From Leishmania mexicana MHOM/GT/2001/U1103 (taxonomy: Eukaryota; Euglenozoa; Kinetoplastea; Trypanosomatida; Trypanosomatidae): 64,000 nt of DNA. Both the position numbers and the translations under genes were made by a program. This document shows, one piece after another, positions 11,263 through 20,997 of this stretch. The first letter of the stretch is position 1; every line of letters starts with the position of its first letter. The notes under the pieces were generated by a model, which did not search any database, was not told the DNA's origin, and worked only from the letters and a program-made list of their open reading frames with translations. Location of the stretch: the NCBI RefSeq assembly GCF_000234665.1, contig NC_018312.1, forward strand, positions 132,516-196,515, in the 5' to 3' direction.

Positions 11263-13635
11263 TCAGTGCACCCAGCGTGACTTCGGCGACAGTGCCTTCA
11301 CCGTCGCCTTTGCCATCGTGCTTGGCTGCTTCTTGATACTCACAGCTTGCCGCGGCCCCGGCAAGACCTCCAGTTGGCACGCGAAGTCCGCGTCCCGAAG
11401 CACCTCCGGCTTGACACTGTTCAGCTTCCTTTGCGTGATCTTGCGAAGGTCTTTCTTGTCGCTGAAAGGCGGCGTCGGAACGGCGTACACATCCTTCATT
11501 GCGGCGGCTGAGGCAGCGGCAACGGTGTCGTTTTTTTCTGCCACGGCTGCCGCCTGCGGTGTCCCAGTGGTCACCTTGTCTAAAGGCGCAGCACAAAATG
11601 ATACTGAGGAGGAAGAAGGGTGGATGGGCGCAGATTTCACCTGCGCTGGCTGAGGTGGAGCTTCCACGCGCGAGGGCTCTGCTGCTACGGGTGTCGAACA
11701 TGGAGCAGGGGCCTTCCTTTTTGAGGCCTCCAACGCGATAGGTTTCTGTGGAGCTGGAGTGACTGCAGTGGCACCAGGCGCAGGAGATACTCGCTTGGTT
11801 GTTTGAACCACACCTTTCGGGGCATTTACTTCGACCGGCACTGACGGCGGCAGCGGCGGCGCTCGCTTGATGGCCTGCACCGCGACAGGAGCAGGCATGG
11901 CGTGTGCCGGCGTCTCCAGAGAGGTGGTGTCTGCCACTTTCTGCTGCTGCTTCTCCAATGCGGGCGTCGCTGTCGTTCCAGCTGGCACAGTCGGTATTGC
12001 AGTACGTCGCCGCACCGCCTGAACCGGTTCCGGCGCGGGGGCTTCGGGGCTCTCCGGCTTCGCTGCGCGGGACGCCAACTGACCGGCGGTCTCGGCATCC
12101 TGCTCCTCCGGCGGCGGCACGTACCGGCGAGTACGCACCACGATCGGGGGCTTCGAGCCGGTACTCTTCGCTGGGGTCGACTGCACCTGCAGCAGTCCAT
12201 CACCATTCACGGCAGGAGTCGTGGGAAGAGGCTGTTGCGGTAGCACCGCCACCTGCTCAACCGTAACCTCGTACAGTGCCGCCTCGCTGGAGAGGGCGGG
12301 TTGTGACGGCACCGTATACGGCTGCTGGGGGAGTGCAGTCCCGCATTCGGTACACGAGCCAGATGACAGGGAGCAGGAGGCCGCCGTCGACGATGGGCGT
12401 CGCGTCAAGAAGCTGGCCACCGCCTCCCACGACGCGCTCGGCACGCGACCATTTTGTTGTCTACCGGCGTGGGGTGGCGGCGGTGGCAGTGCAGTAGAAG
12501 CGAGTGTGCCAGGTGAGGGCGATATAGCCGTGGTGCCGCCGTAGTAGCGCTTCTGCGCGATGCGCAGGTTGGGCTCTACCGGTGCGCGCGGGTCGCGGTG
12601 AGACGAGGCACACCGCGGCTTTGGCTGTGAGAGGCGCTGCAGGTACCGATCGTGCTGCGAGGGCATAAGAATATTTGCATACAATGAATGAGAACGAGGC
12701 CGCCGCTCTGGCAGTGGAATGGCCTCCTCAGAACAGGTGGCGGTCGGCTTCTTCGGCACCGCTAGGCGGTCAAAAATGCTGCTGCTGCCTCTGCGTGGCG
12801 CAGCTGCCGTCGAGGAGGTGAGAGATGCCGGTGTACCGCCGTCGGCTGTCGAGGAAGTCTGAGACAGCGGCGCACCGCCGTCGACCGCCGATGCAGCGAA
12901 ACATTTCTTCGGTGCCGCCAGCTTCTCGTAGTACGCCTTCTGTGCGGCTGACAGGGCAGCATTGGCCACCGCAGCGTGGCACTTGCTCTCCGGACGAGAA
13001 GCCGGAGGTTGACTTCCCGTCGGTTGGGTCTGTTCTTGGCTGCGAGTAATCGGCCTCGGTCGGGTGTGCGGTGACTTGCAGCAGTGCTTTGGCGTTCGCT
13101 CTCTATCTTGCTCCTCCTCTTCTGTGAAGTTCAGCAGGCGGCCGTAGTTCGGCTCCGCGGGCCTGATCACAGAGCCCGGCGCACCCCTCGGGCGCGCGAG
13201 GCGCTCGATGTGCCGCTGATCGAGATTGGAGGTCCAATGGGTGAGCGGCGTACGTGGGTCCTGGGGGCTGCCGCCGTCAGTCCAACTTGCGCTGCTCCGA
13301 CGAGTGTCGCGGTTTGAATCGTGGTAGTAGGTGTGTCCGCCGGAGTTGTTCGCCGGCTGCGTCGAGTGGCTGCTTTGCCGCAGCCCCATCCACGCCGCAT
13401 CCTTCCCGGTTTCGTTTGAAGGTTCCTCCTCCGTACCGGTGAAAAAAGGGGAAACTGAGTCCGACTCAGTGACGTATTGTACGGCCTTCGGAAGCGGCAA
13501 CACCTCCGTGCCTTCGTCGTCAAGGGGAAGACGCGCTATGGGGCGGAAGTCGTGAAACGGTGTATCGTCGTCCACCAAGAGAGACGCAGCCGCCTTCTGC
13601 GACGCAAGCTTCGAGGAGGAGAAATGGGTTGGCAT
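11263..13635 (-). CDS. Large low-complexity protein with THEG-like repeats
   Basis: A 790-residue protein rich in Pro, Ala, Ser and Thr, with no enzymatic domain that I recognise. At least four short related units are visible in the N-terminal half: IERLARPRG, YYEKLAAPKK, IFDRLAVPKK and YLQRLSQPKPR. Aromatic/basic residues followed by LA-x-PK resemble the THEG (testicular haploid expressed) repeat, which is found in sperm-tail and axonemal microtubule proteins. The C-terminal half is Pro/Ala/Val-rich and basic and probably disordered. The start is the ATG of MPTHFSSSK; an in-frame extension of ten codons upstream is also open. A microtubule or flagellar role is inference from the repeat type only. 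Confidence 0.8.
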   Translation of the reverse strand: MPTHFSSSKLASQKAAASLLVDDDTPFHDFRPIARLPLDDEGTEVLPLPKAVQYVTESDSVSPFFTGTEEEPSNETGKDAAWMGLRQSSHSTQPANNSGGHTYYHDSNRDTRRSSASWTDGGSPQDPRTPLTHWTSNLDQRHIERLARPRGAPGSVIRPAEPNYGRLLNFTEEEEQDRERTPKHCCKSPHTRPRPITRSQEQTQPTGSQPPASRPESKCHAAVANAALSAAQKAYYEKLAAPKKCFAASAVDGGAPLSQTSSTADGGTPASLTSSTAAAPRRGSSSIFDRLAVPKKPTATCSEEAIPLPERRPRSHSLYANILMPSQHDRYLQRLSQPKPRCASSHRDPRAPVEPNLRIAQKRYYGGTTAISPSPGTLASTALPPPPPHAGRQQNGRVPSASWEAVASFLTRRPSSTAASCSLSSGSCTECGTALPQQPYTVPSQPALSSEAALYEVTVEQVAVLPQQPLPTTPAVNGDGLLQVQSTPAKSTGSKPPIVVRTRRYVPPPEEQDAETAGQLASRAAKPESPEAPAPEPVQAVRRRTAIPTVPAGTTATPALEKQQQKVADTTSLETPAHAMPAPVAVQAIKRAPPLPPSVPVEVNAPKGVVQTTKRVSPAPGATAVTPAPQKPIALEASKRKAPAPCSTPVAAEPSRVEAPPQPAQVKSAPIHPSSSSVSFCAAPLDKVTTGTPQAAAVAEKNDTVAAASAAAMKDVYAVPTPPFSDKKDLRKITQRKLNSVKPEVLRDADFACQLEVLPGPRQAVSIKKQPSTMAKATVKALSPKSRWVH

Positions 13636-14954
13636 GGACGCAGGAAGCGCTGACTCTCGCAGCAATCTTGGTTCTTACTACCACCACGAAAAAGGGCAAG
13701 GTGAAACCTAACACCGACGAGAAGAGGCAGGCGACAGGCACACGGGCAGTGTTGTCTGCGTGCCTGCACGAGCGTCACTTTCTCCCTCTTCCTCGATCCA
13801 ATGCCGGCCGGTTGACTGGGGTCGCCGCGCAGACGAAGCACAAAAAAGGGAGGGAGGGAGGGGGTGAGGGCCCGGCACGCGCACCAACACAGGAGTGAAG
13901 AGAGGAAACAATAGAACACAGAAAAAAATGAAGTCAAGGCAAAAGATGAGTGGGAGGGAGGGGGGATACAGCGGCTTCCCGGAGAATTATAGTCTCCTTT
14001 GCCGGCCTGCTCAACTCAGAATTGTGGGCGGTTATTTGTGGGTGCGTGTGAGTGGGTTTCTACTGGCAGGGGGGAGAAGGAGGGTGGAGGGGTGTTCCTT
14101 CGCCGAAAAGTTGTGTGGTTATATGCTTGTATGTGTGTGTGTGGTCTCCACAGTGCGTGGGAAACGCTCACAAATCGATTCCTGGTGAGAGGATATAAAA
14201 ATATGGTGAATGAAAGCAAGCGATGGACTGCGTGGAGCCCACCTCAAGAAGCACAGAGTGAGGCAAGCGACCTAATCGGCTGCTCTGACACGAGAGCATA
14301 AACCCAGACACGCACGCACACGAGCATGTAAAGACGAGGACACAGAAAGAAAGAGAGGCACCGGAAGTGCTGAGAGATGAGCTACCATTGAACAAAGAGC
14401 ATTGAGGTGCGTTAGCATTTATACCAGTCCCTTTCCTTCGCACATGCGTGAGCCCACGTGGCTTCGCTTTCGTGTTCCATGTATGGTTGCACAACTCATG
14501 CACGTGCCAAGAGGTGGAGACCGGGAAAGGGGTGTGCCGCACGCAGCTGATACAATCAGCTCCAGTGATGACAGCCATCACGACAACAGGAAAAAAAAGA
14601 AAGGCCGGTGCAGTTGCAGCTGATATTCCTCATTCTTGTGCGTCGCGTTAGCAGAACCAAGAGACGACGACGAAGCCCCACTCACAGTGGCAGCGAACAC
14701 ATGCACTGTGTCGCGGTTAACCGGAAATAGAGGGGTACGTGCGTCTGTGCGCGTAGGAGCCCGGGCCCCGGTAACCGCGAAGGGAACATGAGAAACTGAA
14801 AAAAAAAATCTAACCACCGGGCGAGGGATTACTGTCGCAATGGACACGCACTGCCCGCGTGTGTCTGTGTCTAAGAACGAGAAGACCGTTAGAAAAGAGA
14901 ACAAGAAAAGTGTGGTGCGTTCACGCGCACGACGTGTTCGCCTCCCTGCCAGCA
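13636..14954. other. Intergenic spacer
   Basis: No gene supported. It is the upstream flank of the THEG-like gene and the 3' flank of the gene at 14955-17042. Composition is mixed, with short A tracts. Confidence 0.5.
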
Positions 14955-17042
14955 TCACCAGCCGCCGCCGCTAGAAGCTTTTTCCGCGGTGGCAAGCGAA
15001 TGGGCAATGGATGCCTCCCGAGACGCGGACACAGCCGGCCGCGAACTGTGAATGCTAGAGGGTCTTCGGCCCACCATGCTAGAACTCTGCACGCAGTGAT
15101 CCAGCCCCATTTGCCTCCTGGCTGGAGGTGGCGCTGATGAGAAAGATGCGTGATCTCGTTCATCGACAGCGACGATTTGACGCTCCCAAGTCTCCTGCGT
15201 CCTCTGTCGCATCGCACGCGCGAGTTTCTGCCTGGCAAGGTACTCCTCCACGCCCCACGGAGTACCATCGCCACCGTAGACGCTGTAAGACAGCGACGAG
15301 GAGGAGGCCACCGCCGTGCGAGCGCCACCCCTCACGCGCGTCTCCATCGTCTGTTCTGCCGCCGCCCGCTCCGCCTGCCACTGCCGCATCGTCTCGAGAT
15401 GCCGCTCTCGCTGCTGCTGCCACTCGCCGTTCCGCCGCGCCACGGCGCTGGGGCCACGCTGGCCGCTCGCGCTCGCGAAGACGTCCGTCAAAGACGACGC
15501 GTGTGCGTTGATCTGCGGCTGAAACGTGCACTCCCGTTGCTCGTGCTCCGCCTGCTCCTTGCGCAGCGCCTCCAGCCGCCTCTGTCGCCGGCGCTCATAA
15601 GCATCCAGAGAGGCAACAACAGAGCTGGGAAGAGCACCTGACGTCGCGGAAAGGGTGTTCGACACCGCACTGTGCTGCGGGTGCGAGGATGGCATACGCA
15701 GCAAGCAGCAACGTGTCTGGCTACGTGCGGCAATAGACGGCGACACACCAGACACGTCCGTTAAGCTGGCGGGATCGACATAGGAGGAAAGAGAATGGAC
15801 AGCGCTGGGCCGACACAGCCGCTCCATTGCCGTCTCCGGCAGCCGCTGCGCAATCGCCGCACTAACAGGGTTGATGGAGGGCTGAAAGGAGTCCCTTGGC
15901 GCCGAGTTCTGACGCGAGAAAATGCGGGAACCCTCTAGAGTTCGTTTATGCGCGCCTGTGTCACCTTCACGTTGATATCGTGGCGCCGTGACAGCGCCTA
16001 GCGGGGTGACGAGCGGCTGAAACGGTGTGTGAGCCTCGCGCCACGCCACCTCGCGCTGCAAGAGGCGAATCGCAACCTCGTAGCTTTCCGCATGCAGGCG
16101 ATCGCCAACACAGCCGACGCGTCGCATACGTGCGGCGTGCCGAGTGATGGAAGGGCCTGCGTGCGACTGAGCCTCCCGCTCCGCCTCAGCTGCCTGCCAC
16201 TGAGCCAATCGACGGCGATGCTCACTGAGAAGGAGGGCATCCGGCACGGGCACCCCATCTAGATCCTCTCTCGCCTTCCGCAGGGCAGCGAGCTTCGCAG
16301 AGCGTGGGTTGATGGATGGCACATCCTGGAGCTCCTCCAGCATCTCCGCATCCGAACTCTGGCGCATTTGCGCGAGCTCCGCCAACCGCCTCGCCCGCCA
16401 CGTAGCCCGGTCGGGTGGTGGCTCCTTGTAACGGGATTTGGTCGCCAGGGCGTGGGCTGAGATGTGAGGATGAAAAGGGGCGATGACCGCCAGTTCCTCA
16501 GCCTCGCGCTCCGCCCGCACCTGCCCCGCTTTCTCCTCCAGCGCGTGCTTTTCCTTGGCCCTCTGAAGCAGTCTGTCTTCGATGCGTTGACCCTTGGGGG
16601 GAAGGCGGCGTGCAGAGCGGGGCGCTTCCACGGGTAGCGGGGCCGCCGAGATGGCGACGCGTGGTGCCGGCCGCACCTCACGCATCTCTCGCTCGATTGC
16701 CTCCTGGCGAAGCCGCTCTCGATGCTCCTGCATTAGTCGACCCTTCTGTAGAAGCGCCTCGTAGATGGGAAGCGGGCACTTGGTGGACGCCGCGGCACTG
16801 CGCTGAGGGGAGTGCGAACTGTGCAGCGAGTGCTCGGTTGCCGCGCCGTTGCCTCCTCGCTCCCTTGCGGACATGAAACCTGTTTGAAATGGCGAGTCTC
16901 CCTGTGACTCACTCTGGAGACAATGTGGCATGGGTGCGGAGAGAAGCGCGTTGATGCGCTCTTGAAAAAGGCGACGAGAGGTGAAGGCGGCGGCACCGCC
17001 AGCGGTGCCGCCGACTGCCTGTGCCTCCACGGAACACGCCAT
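14955..17042 (-). CDS. Helical protein with FxPxI repeat units
   Basis: A 695-residue protein of unknown function, rich in Arg, Glu, Ala and Gln, with long predicted helices. It carries a recurring unit: a charged helix with R-x-x-x-A-E-x-E residues, followed by a short aromatic/proline motif. The motifs I see are PFHPHISAHA (~res 187), VPSINPRSAKL (~242), PFQPLVTPL (~340), SFQPSINPVSA (~385) and TFQPQINAHAS (~512). Similar [TS]FxPxIN units occur in several conserved hypothetical proteins of flagellated protists, so a cytoskeletal or flagellar role is possible but unproven. The ATG at 17042 is the natural start (MACSVEAQ). It is transcribed in the same run as the THEG-like gene, 1.3 kb upstream of it. 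Confidence 0.85.
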   Translation of the reverse strand: MACSVEAQAVGGTAGGAAAFTSRRLFQERINALLSAPMPHCLQSESQGDSPFQTGFMSARERGGNGAATEHSLHSSHSPQRSAAASTKCPLPIYEALLQKGRLMQEHRERLRQEAIEREMREVRPAPRVAISAAPLPVEAPRSARRLPPKGQRIEDRLLQRAKEKHALEEKAGQVRAEREAEELAVIAPFHPHISAHALATKSRYKEPPPDRATWRARRLAELAQMRQSSDAEMLEELQDVPSINPRSAKLAALRKAREDLDGVPVPDALLLSEHRRRLAQWQAAEAEREAQSHAGPSITRHAARMRRVGCVGDRLHAESYEVAIRLLQREVAWREAHTPFQPLVTPLGAVTAPRYQREGDTGAHKRTLEGSRIFSRQNSAPRDSFQPSINPVSAAIAQRLPETAMERLCRPSAVHSLSSYVDPASLTDVSGVSPSIAARSQTRCCLLRMPSSHPQHSAVSNTLSATSGALPSSVVASLDAYERRRQRRLEALRKEQAEHEQRECTFQPQINAHASSLTDVFASASGQRGPSAVARRNGEWQQQRERHLETMRQWQAERAAAEQTMETRVRGGARTAVASSSSLSYSVYGGDGTPWGVEEYLARQKLARAMRQRTQETWERQIVAVDERDHASFSSAPPPARRQMGLDHCVQSSSMVGRRPSSIHSSRPAVSASREASIAHSLATAEKASSGGGW

Positions 17043-17900
17043 GGTAACAAGAAGGCAAGGCTGTGTGCCGTGACAAGTTGTGAGAGAAGCAGCAATGCGC
17101 TGTGCTGCTTACCTGCATGTGCACGTACGGATGTGTCATCGACAGCGTAGGTTGAAGCCCTCTCCGCTTCAGTGGCATATGTAGCACGAGAAAGAGAGCG
17201 ACGTTAAAGAAGCATCGTGTGACAAATGCGATGTTGAGAAAAAAAAGAAGGCGCAGGAAAGACGTGGAGGCAGAAGACAATGGCTTCTTCATTGACTGCG
17301 ATGTACCAGCAAACACATACAAGACACTCACCCGCTTGATGAGACGACGTGTGTCCCCCTAAAAGCTACCGACAACAACACATGCGAGTGTACGCACACG
17401 CTCATGTGCGTCTCTGTCAGTGACGGTGCAAACGTTTTCGTTATTCGACTCACCGGTCTCTTGACCTCTGCGGGGCTTTCCTTCCTTTGAAGATCAGCAG
17501 CCACAATGGCGGTCAATCAACATGATTCCCGGCATCAGCGGTGGCACAGGATGGGCTTCCGTTATCACGACAGCATCGCCTTTCTCTGCATTCCTTGTTT
17601 TTTCTTTCTCTGCTTCAGCCACTCAGCTCCAGCCAACCCGCCCCTCTCCCTCACCACTGTCCCATTTTTACCTCGCTTCGTCCGAAACTTCGTGCTGCGT
17701 ACTCCACTCCACTCAGGAAAACACAACAATACGACGTGCACCGTAAAGCCTCAGCATCCGCAGCAGGACAAGGGTGTGAAAGAGAGAACAGGAGGCGCAA
17801 GAGAGACATCAGTGAGGAGAGATGCACATAGACCCGCATAAACGAGAAATAGAGGCACACAACGATACATTTCCTTGTTTTTGGTTGCTCCGCAACACAG
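17043..17900. other. Intergenic spacer
   Basis: No gene supported. It holds the 5' flank of the FxPxI-repeat gene and, at its right edge, the A-rich 3' tail side of the adjacent SIDER-like element. Confidence 0.5.
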
Positions 17901-18423
17901 CCACCATTCTCTGCCATAGAACGTGAATTCGCTCTACCCACCGGACCTGCCGCAAGCCCCATCCGCGACCTGCGAAGCAGCGCTAGGCACACGCGTTACA
18001 CCAATGCGCCGACCCACTCATCTCAGCAGCGGCACACGCCTCAAGCGCTACCCACCCACCCCCGCATCGCGGGTCGCCGCCCAGTGCATCTCCCCGCGGT
18101 GGCACCCAGGCGCCCCACACCAGCAGGCAGTGTGAGGCCCGGGGGTGGGAGACGTACGCGTCGCGCTGACACTTCGCCCATCACATGGGCGGCACACGGG
18201 CGCATTCGCTGTCGCAGGTCGCCCCGACGCAGCGCCGTGTACGACCTGGCCGCCGACATCCGTCGCGGCAAACCACTCTGGCCTCCCCACGTCGTAGGCA
18301 CTTGACCCCCTGTCACCACCAGAGGTGGCTCGGCATTGGCAGAGGTAGAGGGGCTGCACGGCTTCCCCACACAGAGTGTGAGGGGTGTACGAGGCCCCGA
18401 GGTACCGTGCACTGCGGTGTGTA
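17901..18423 (-). mobile_element. SIDER2-like retroposon, copy A
   Basis: A ~520 bp GC-rich element nearly identical to copies at 20475, 24461, 27277, 48090 and 63351. In element orientation it starts near GGTACCTCGGGGCCTCGTAC, passes the conserved block with TGTGTGGGGAAGCCGTGCAG, and ends at GGCAGAGAATGGTGG. Genomic A-rich sequence follows the 3' end in other copies, which fixes the orientation. It is sense to transcription and lies ~0.55 kb downstream of the acyltransferase stop, so it is probably in that 3' UTR. Assignment to SIDER2 is from recalled consensus features. Confidence 0.75.
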
Positions 18424-18974
18424 CCCCCCTCTGTCATCGAAGCGCACAAAGGTAGATACTGTCAAAAAACCTGAAAGGTGGACTGGGTCGCCTCCCAGTA
18501 AGGGGGAAGCCGCAGGCGCCAACGAGCAGTTGGACACGTACTCGTCTACTGAGTGCCCATGTGCACACACTTAAGAAGAGTATGCGAAGAAATGGTGCAG
18601 CAACGCTGGGGACGACGAAAGTAGCGCCTCTTGATGTACCCATCGCATGAAGAGTGTCAGCGGCCAATACGCCACAGCAGAGCTGCGGCAGCCACACAAG
18701 TAAATGGAAGCCGGAAGCATTGGCAACCTGCTGAAGAAGGTGGAGAGAAGTGAGCGAGAACGAGAGGGCTCACTGTTGCCACGGCATGCGCAAAGTATCT
18801 CGAATACAACGAGCGCACATCGCCCCCCCCCCTTCCCTCCCACCCCCTCCCCCACACGCAGAGCAGGTTCAGATCTGCGTGAGTGTGGGTATATGCGGAG
18901 GAAGGAGTACCCAAAGGATCACTCTGTGTTCACCCTCCGTACCCCCGCATTGCACCTTCTTTCTTGTTTCGCTC
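18424..18974. other. Acyltransferase 3' flank
   Basis: No gene supported. It links the acyltransferase stop codon to SIDER-like copy A, and is probably 3' UTR. Confidence 0.5.
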
Positions 18975-20219
18975 TCACCGATTCTTGAGCTCCGCGAAGT
19001 GGCGGAATGCCTCCTTGTAGTCGCTGAACGAGGCGTCGCTGATATTCTCTCGCAGCACCGTTGCCATCATTCTCTGGCAGTGGCTGGCGTACAGCTTCGG
19101 GTCCCTCCTCTCCTCCTCGGTCGGGTGATAGACAGGGAGAAGGCGCACCTCAGCGTAGTTCACAAACTGGCAACTAAGCCGAAGCAAAATATCCCACAGG
19201 CCATTGCCACCAACACCGCGCCCCGTCCAGGCAGGATTGAAGTGCTTGTAGGGGAAAGCAATGCACACCATCTGCACCGGTACTGCAGCCTCGAACACAC
19301 CCTTCTTGAACATGAACAGGGCTTGCTGATTCCCTGTCGTCCCTTCAGGGAAGATCATCAGCTGCGGCGCTGCGAGGTCGCCGGCGCGTCGCAGGATTGT
19401 CGTCATGGCCTGCTCTCGTGACGTCGCTGCATCTCGGTCGACTAAGATGCTCGAGCTCCCGCGGACAACGTTGCCGAAGAAGAGAAAGGAGAGGTTCTCC
19501 TTGCGCGAGACGAAGGACGGGAAGCCGCCCATGATGTAGAGCCAAATCACCTCTATGACGCAGCTATGGTTTGCAATGAGGATCTTGCACTCCGAGCAGG
19601 TGGAAAACTGGCCGTACTGCTGAACGTTATACAAGCCGAGCACGGAGAAGGCCACAATAGAGATAAAAGCCGTCACCCTAGACCAGAAGCCAAACCACCA
19701 AGGATGCGCGTGGCGGTCGAGGTAGCCCGCGATACTAGCCGTGAAGAGGCCTAGGAAGATACTTGTTGTCGCGGCGAAGATGCGCACAAAGGCCACGCCG
19801 CTTACCATGAAACCGAACATTTTCACACGCTCATACGTGTCAGCTGGGGTGTCGTACTCGAAGGCGGTCATTTTGTCCACCTTTGTCGGGTACCCATCCT
19901 GGTAGTCGTCCGCCAAAGACAGCTGCCTAGGCCCCGGAGCAATGAGGCACCGTATATTCTCTACAAGGAACAACGTCACCATAAACACTCCATTCGCGCA
20001 CAGGTACGCACGAACCCATCTAAAGAGGTGCCACCCAATGAAATGGCGCGACGCCACAGCCGTCTCGTCCGTGATGCGCAGAAACGGCGCGATTGCGCCA
20101 GACAAAAAGAAGTACCAGACGAGCGCCGCGCATGGGATGCGCAGATACTGCTCTGCCTTGCCGTGGACGAGGTACGGGGTAGCGACCCAAGTTGCTTCTA
20201 TCGGCTTGTATTGTGCCAT
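18975..20219 (-). CDS. Membrane glycerophospholipid acyltransferase (PlsC/LPLAT family)
   Basis: A 414-residue acyltransferase expected to esterify a lysophospholipid or lysophosphatidic acid with an acyl-CoA at the endoplasmic reticulum. About four hydrophobic segments lie in the first ~200 residues. The catalytic block begins NHSCVIE at residues 217-223, followed by FPSFVSRKE. The phosphate-binding motif is FPEGTTG near residue 290, and the late PVQMVCIAFPY segment is present. The FPSFV stretch resembles lysophosphatidylethanolamine/choline acyltransferases more than AGPATs. The usual NHx4D is NHx4E here. The start is the ATG of MAQYKPIEATW; an open extension upstream is non-homologous. Copies A and B of the SIDER-like element flank the gene in direct orientation. 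The exact substrate is unknown. Confidence 0.87.
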   Translation of the reverse strand: MAQYKPIEATWVATPYLVHGKAEQYLRIPCAALVWYFFLSGAIAPFLRITDETAVASRHFIGWHLFRWVRAYLCANGVFMVTLFLVENIRCLIAPGPRQLSLADDYQDGYPTKVDKMTAFEYDTPADTYERVKMFGFMVSGVAFVRIFAATTSIFLGLFTASIAGYLDRHAHPWWFGFWSRVTAFISIVAFSVLGLYNVQQYGQFSTCSECKILIANHSCVIEVIWLYIMGGFPSFVSRKENLSFLFFGNVVRGSSSILVDRDAATSREQAMTTILRRAGDLAAPQLMIFPEGTTGNQQALFMFKKGVFEAAVPVQMVCIAFPYKHFNPAWTGRGVGGNGLWDILLRLSCQFVNYAEVRLLPVYHPTEEERRDPKLYASHCQRMMATVLRENISDASFSDYKEAFRHFAELKNR

Positions 20220-20474
20220 CGTGTGCAACTGTATGCGGAAAGAAAAAAGAGGCGGCCTGCAGTTGCCTGCAGAAGAGAGAAACAGGCGGAGGGATAAGCT
20301 TTGATGCGCACACATAGACGTGATCGACTGCACAACGGCTCGGAAGCCCCGGTGAGGCGTGGGAGAGGAATGAACCGTACCTTTCAGCAGACAGAACCAA
20401 AAAGACGTACAGAACGCAAACCATCACTGGAAGACATAAAAACAAAGGCTTTTCCTTTTGCTTTCTTAGCACGT

Positions 20475-20997
20475 CCACCATTCTCTGCCATAGAACGTGA
20501 ATTCGCTCTACCCACCGGGCCTGCCGCAAGCCCCATCCGCGACCTGCGAAGCAGCGCTAGGCACACGCGTTACACCAATGCGCCGACCCACTCATCTCAG
20601 CAGCGGCACACGCCTCAAGCGCTACCCACCCACCCCCGCATCGCGGGTCGCCGCCCAGTGCATCTCCCCGCGGTGGCACCCAGGCGCCCCACACCAGCAG
20701 GCAGTGTGAGGCCCGGGGGTGGGAGACGTACGCGTCGCGCTGACACTTCGCCCATCACATGGGCGGCACACGGGCGCATTCGCTGTCGCAGGTCGCTCCG
20801 ATGCAGCGCCGTGTACGACCTGGCCGCCGACATCCGTCGCGGCAAACCACTCTGGCCTCCCCACGTCGTAGGCACTTGACCCCCTGTCACCACCAGAGGT
20901 GGCTCGGCATTGGCAGAGGTAGAGGGGCTGCACGGCTTCCCCACACAGAGTGTGAGGGGTGTACGGGGCCCCGAGGTACCGTGCACTGCGGTGTGTG
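20475..20997 (-). mobile_element. SIDER2-like retroposon, copy B
   Basis: Nearly identical to copy A, with only a few substitutions visible (for example GCATCGGAGC for GCGTCGGGGC in the element strand). It is sense to transcription, between the phosphatase stop (22585) and the acyltransferase start (20219). Its 5' edge abuts a (TG)n run at about 20992-21012. Confidence 0.75.
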
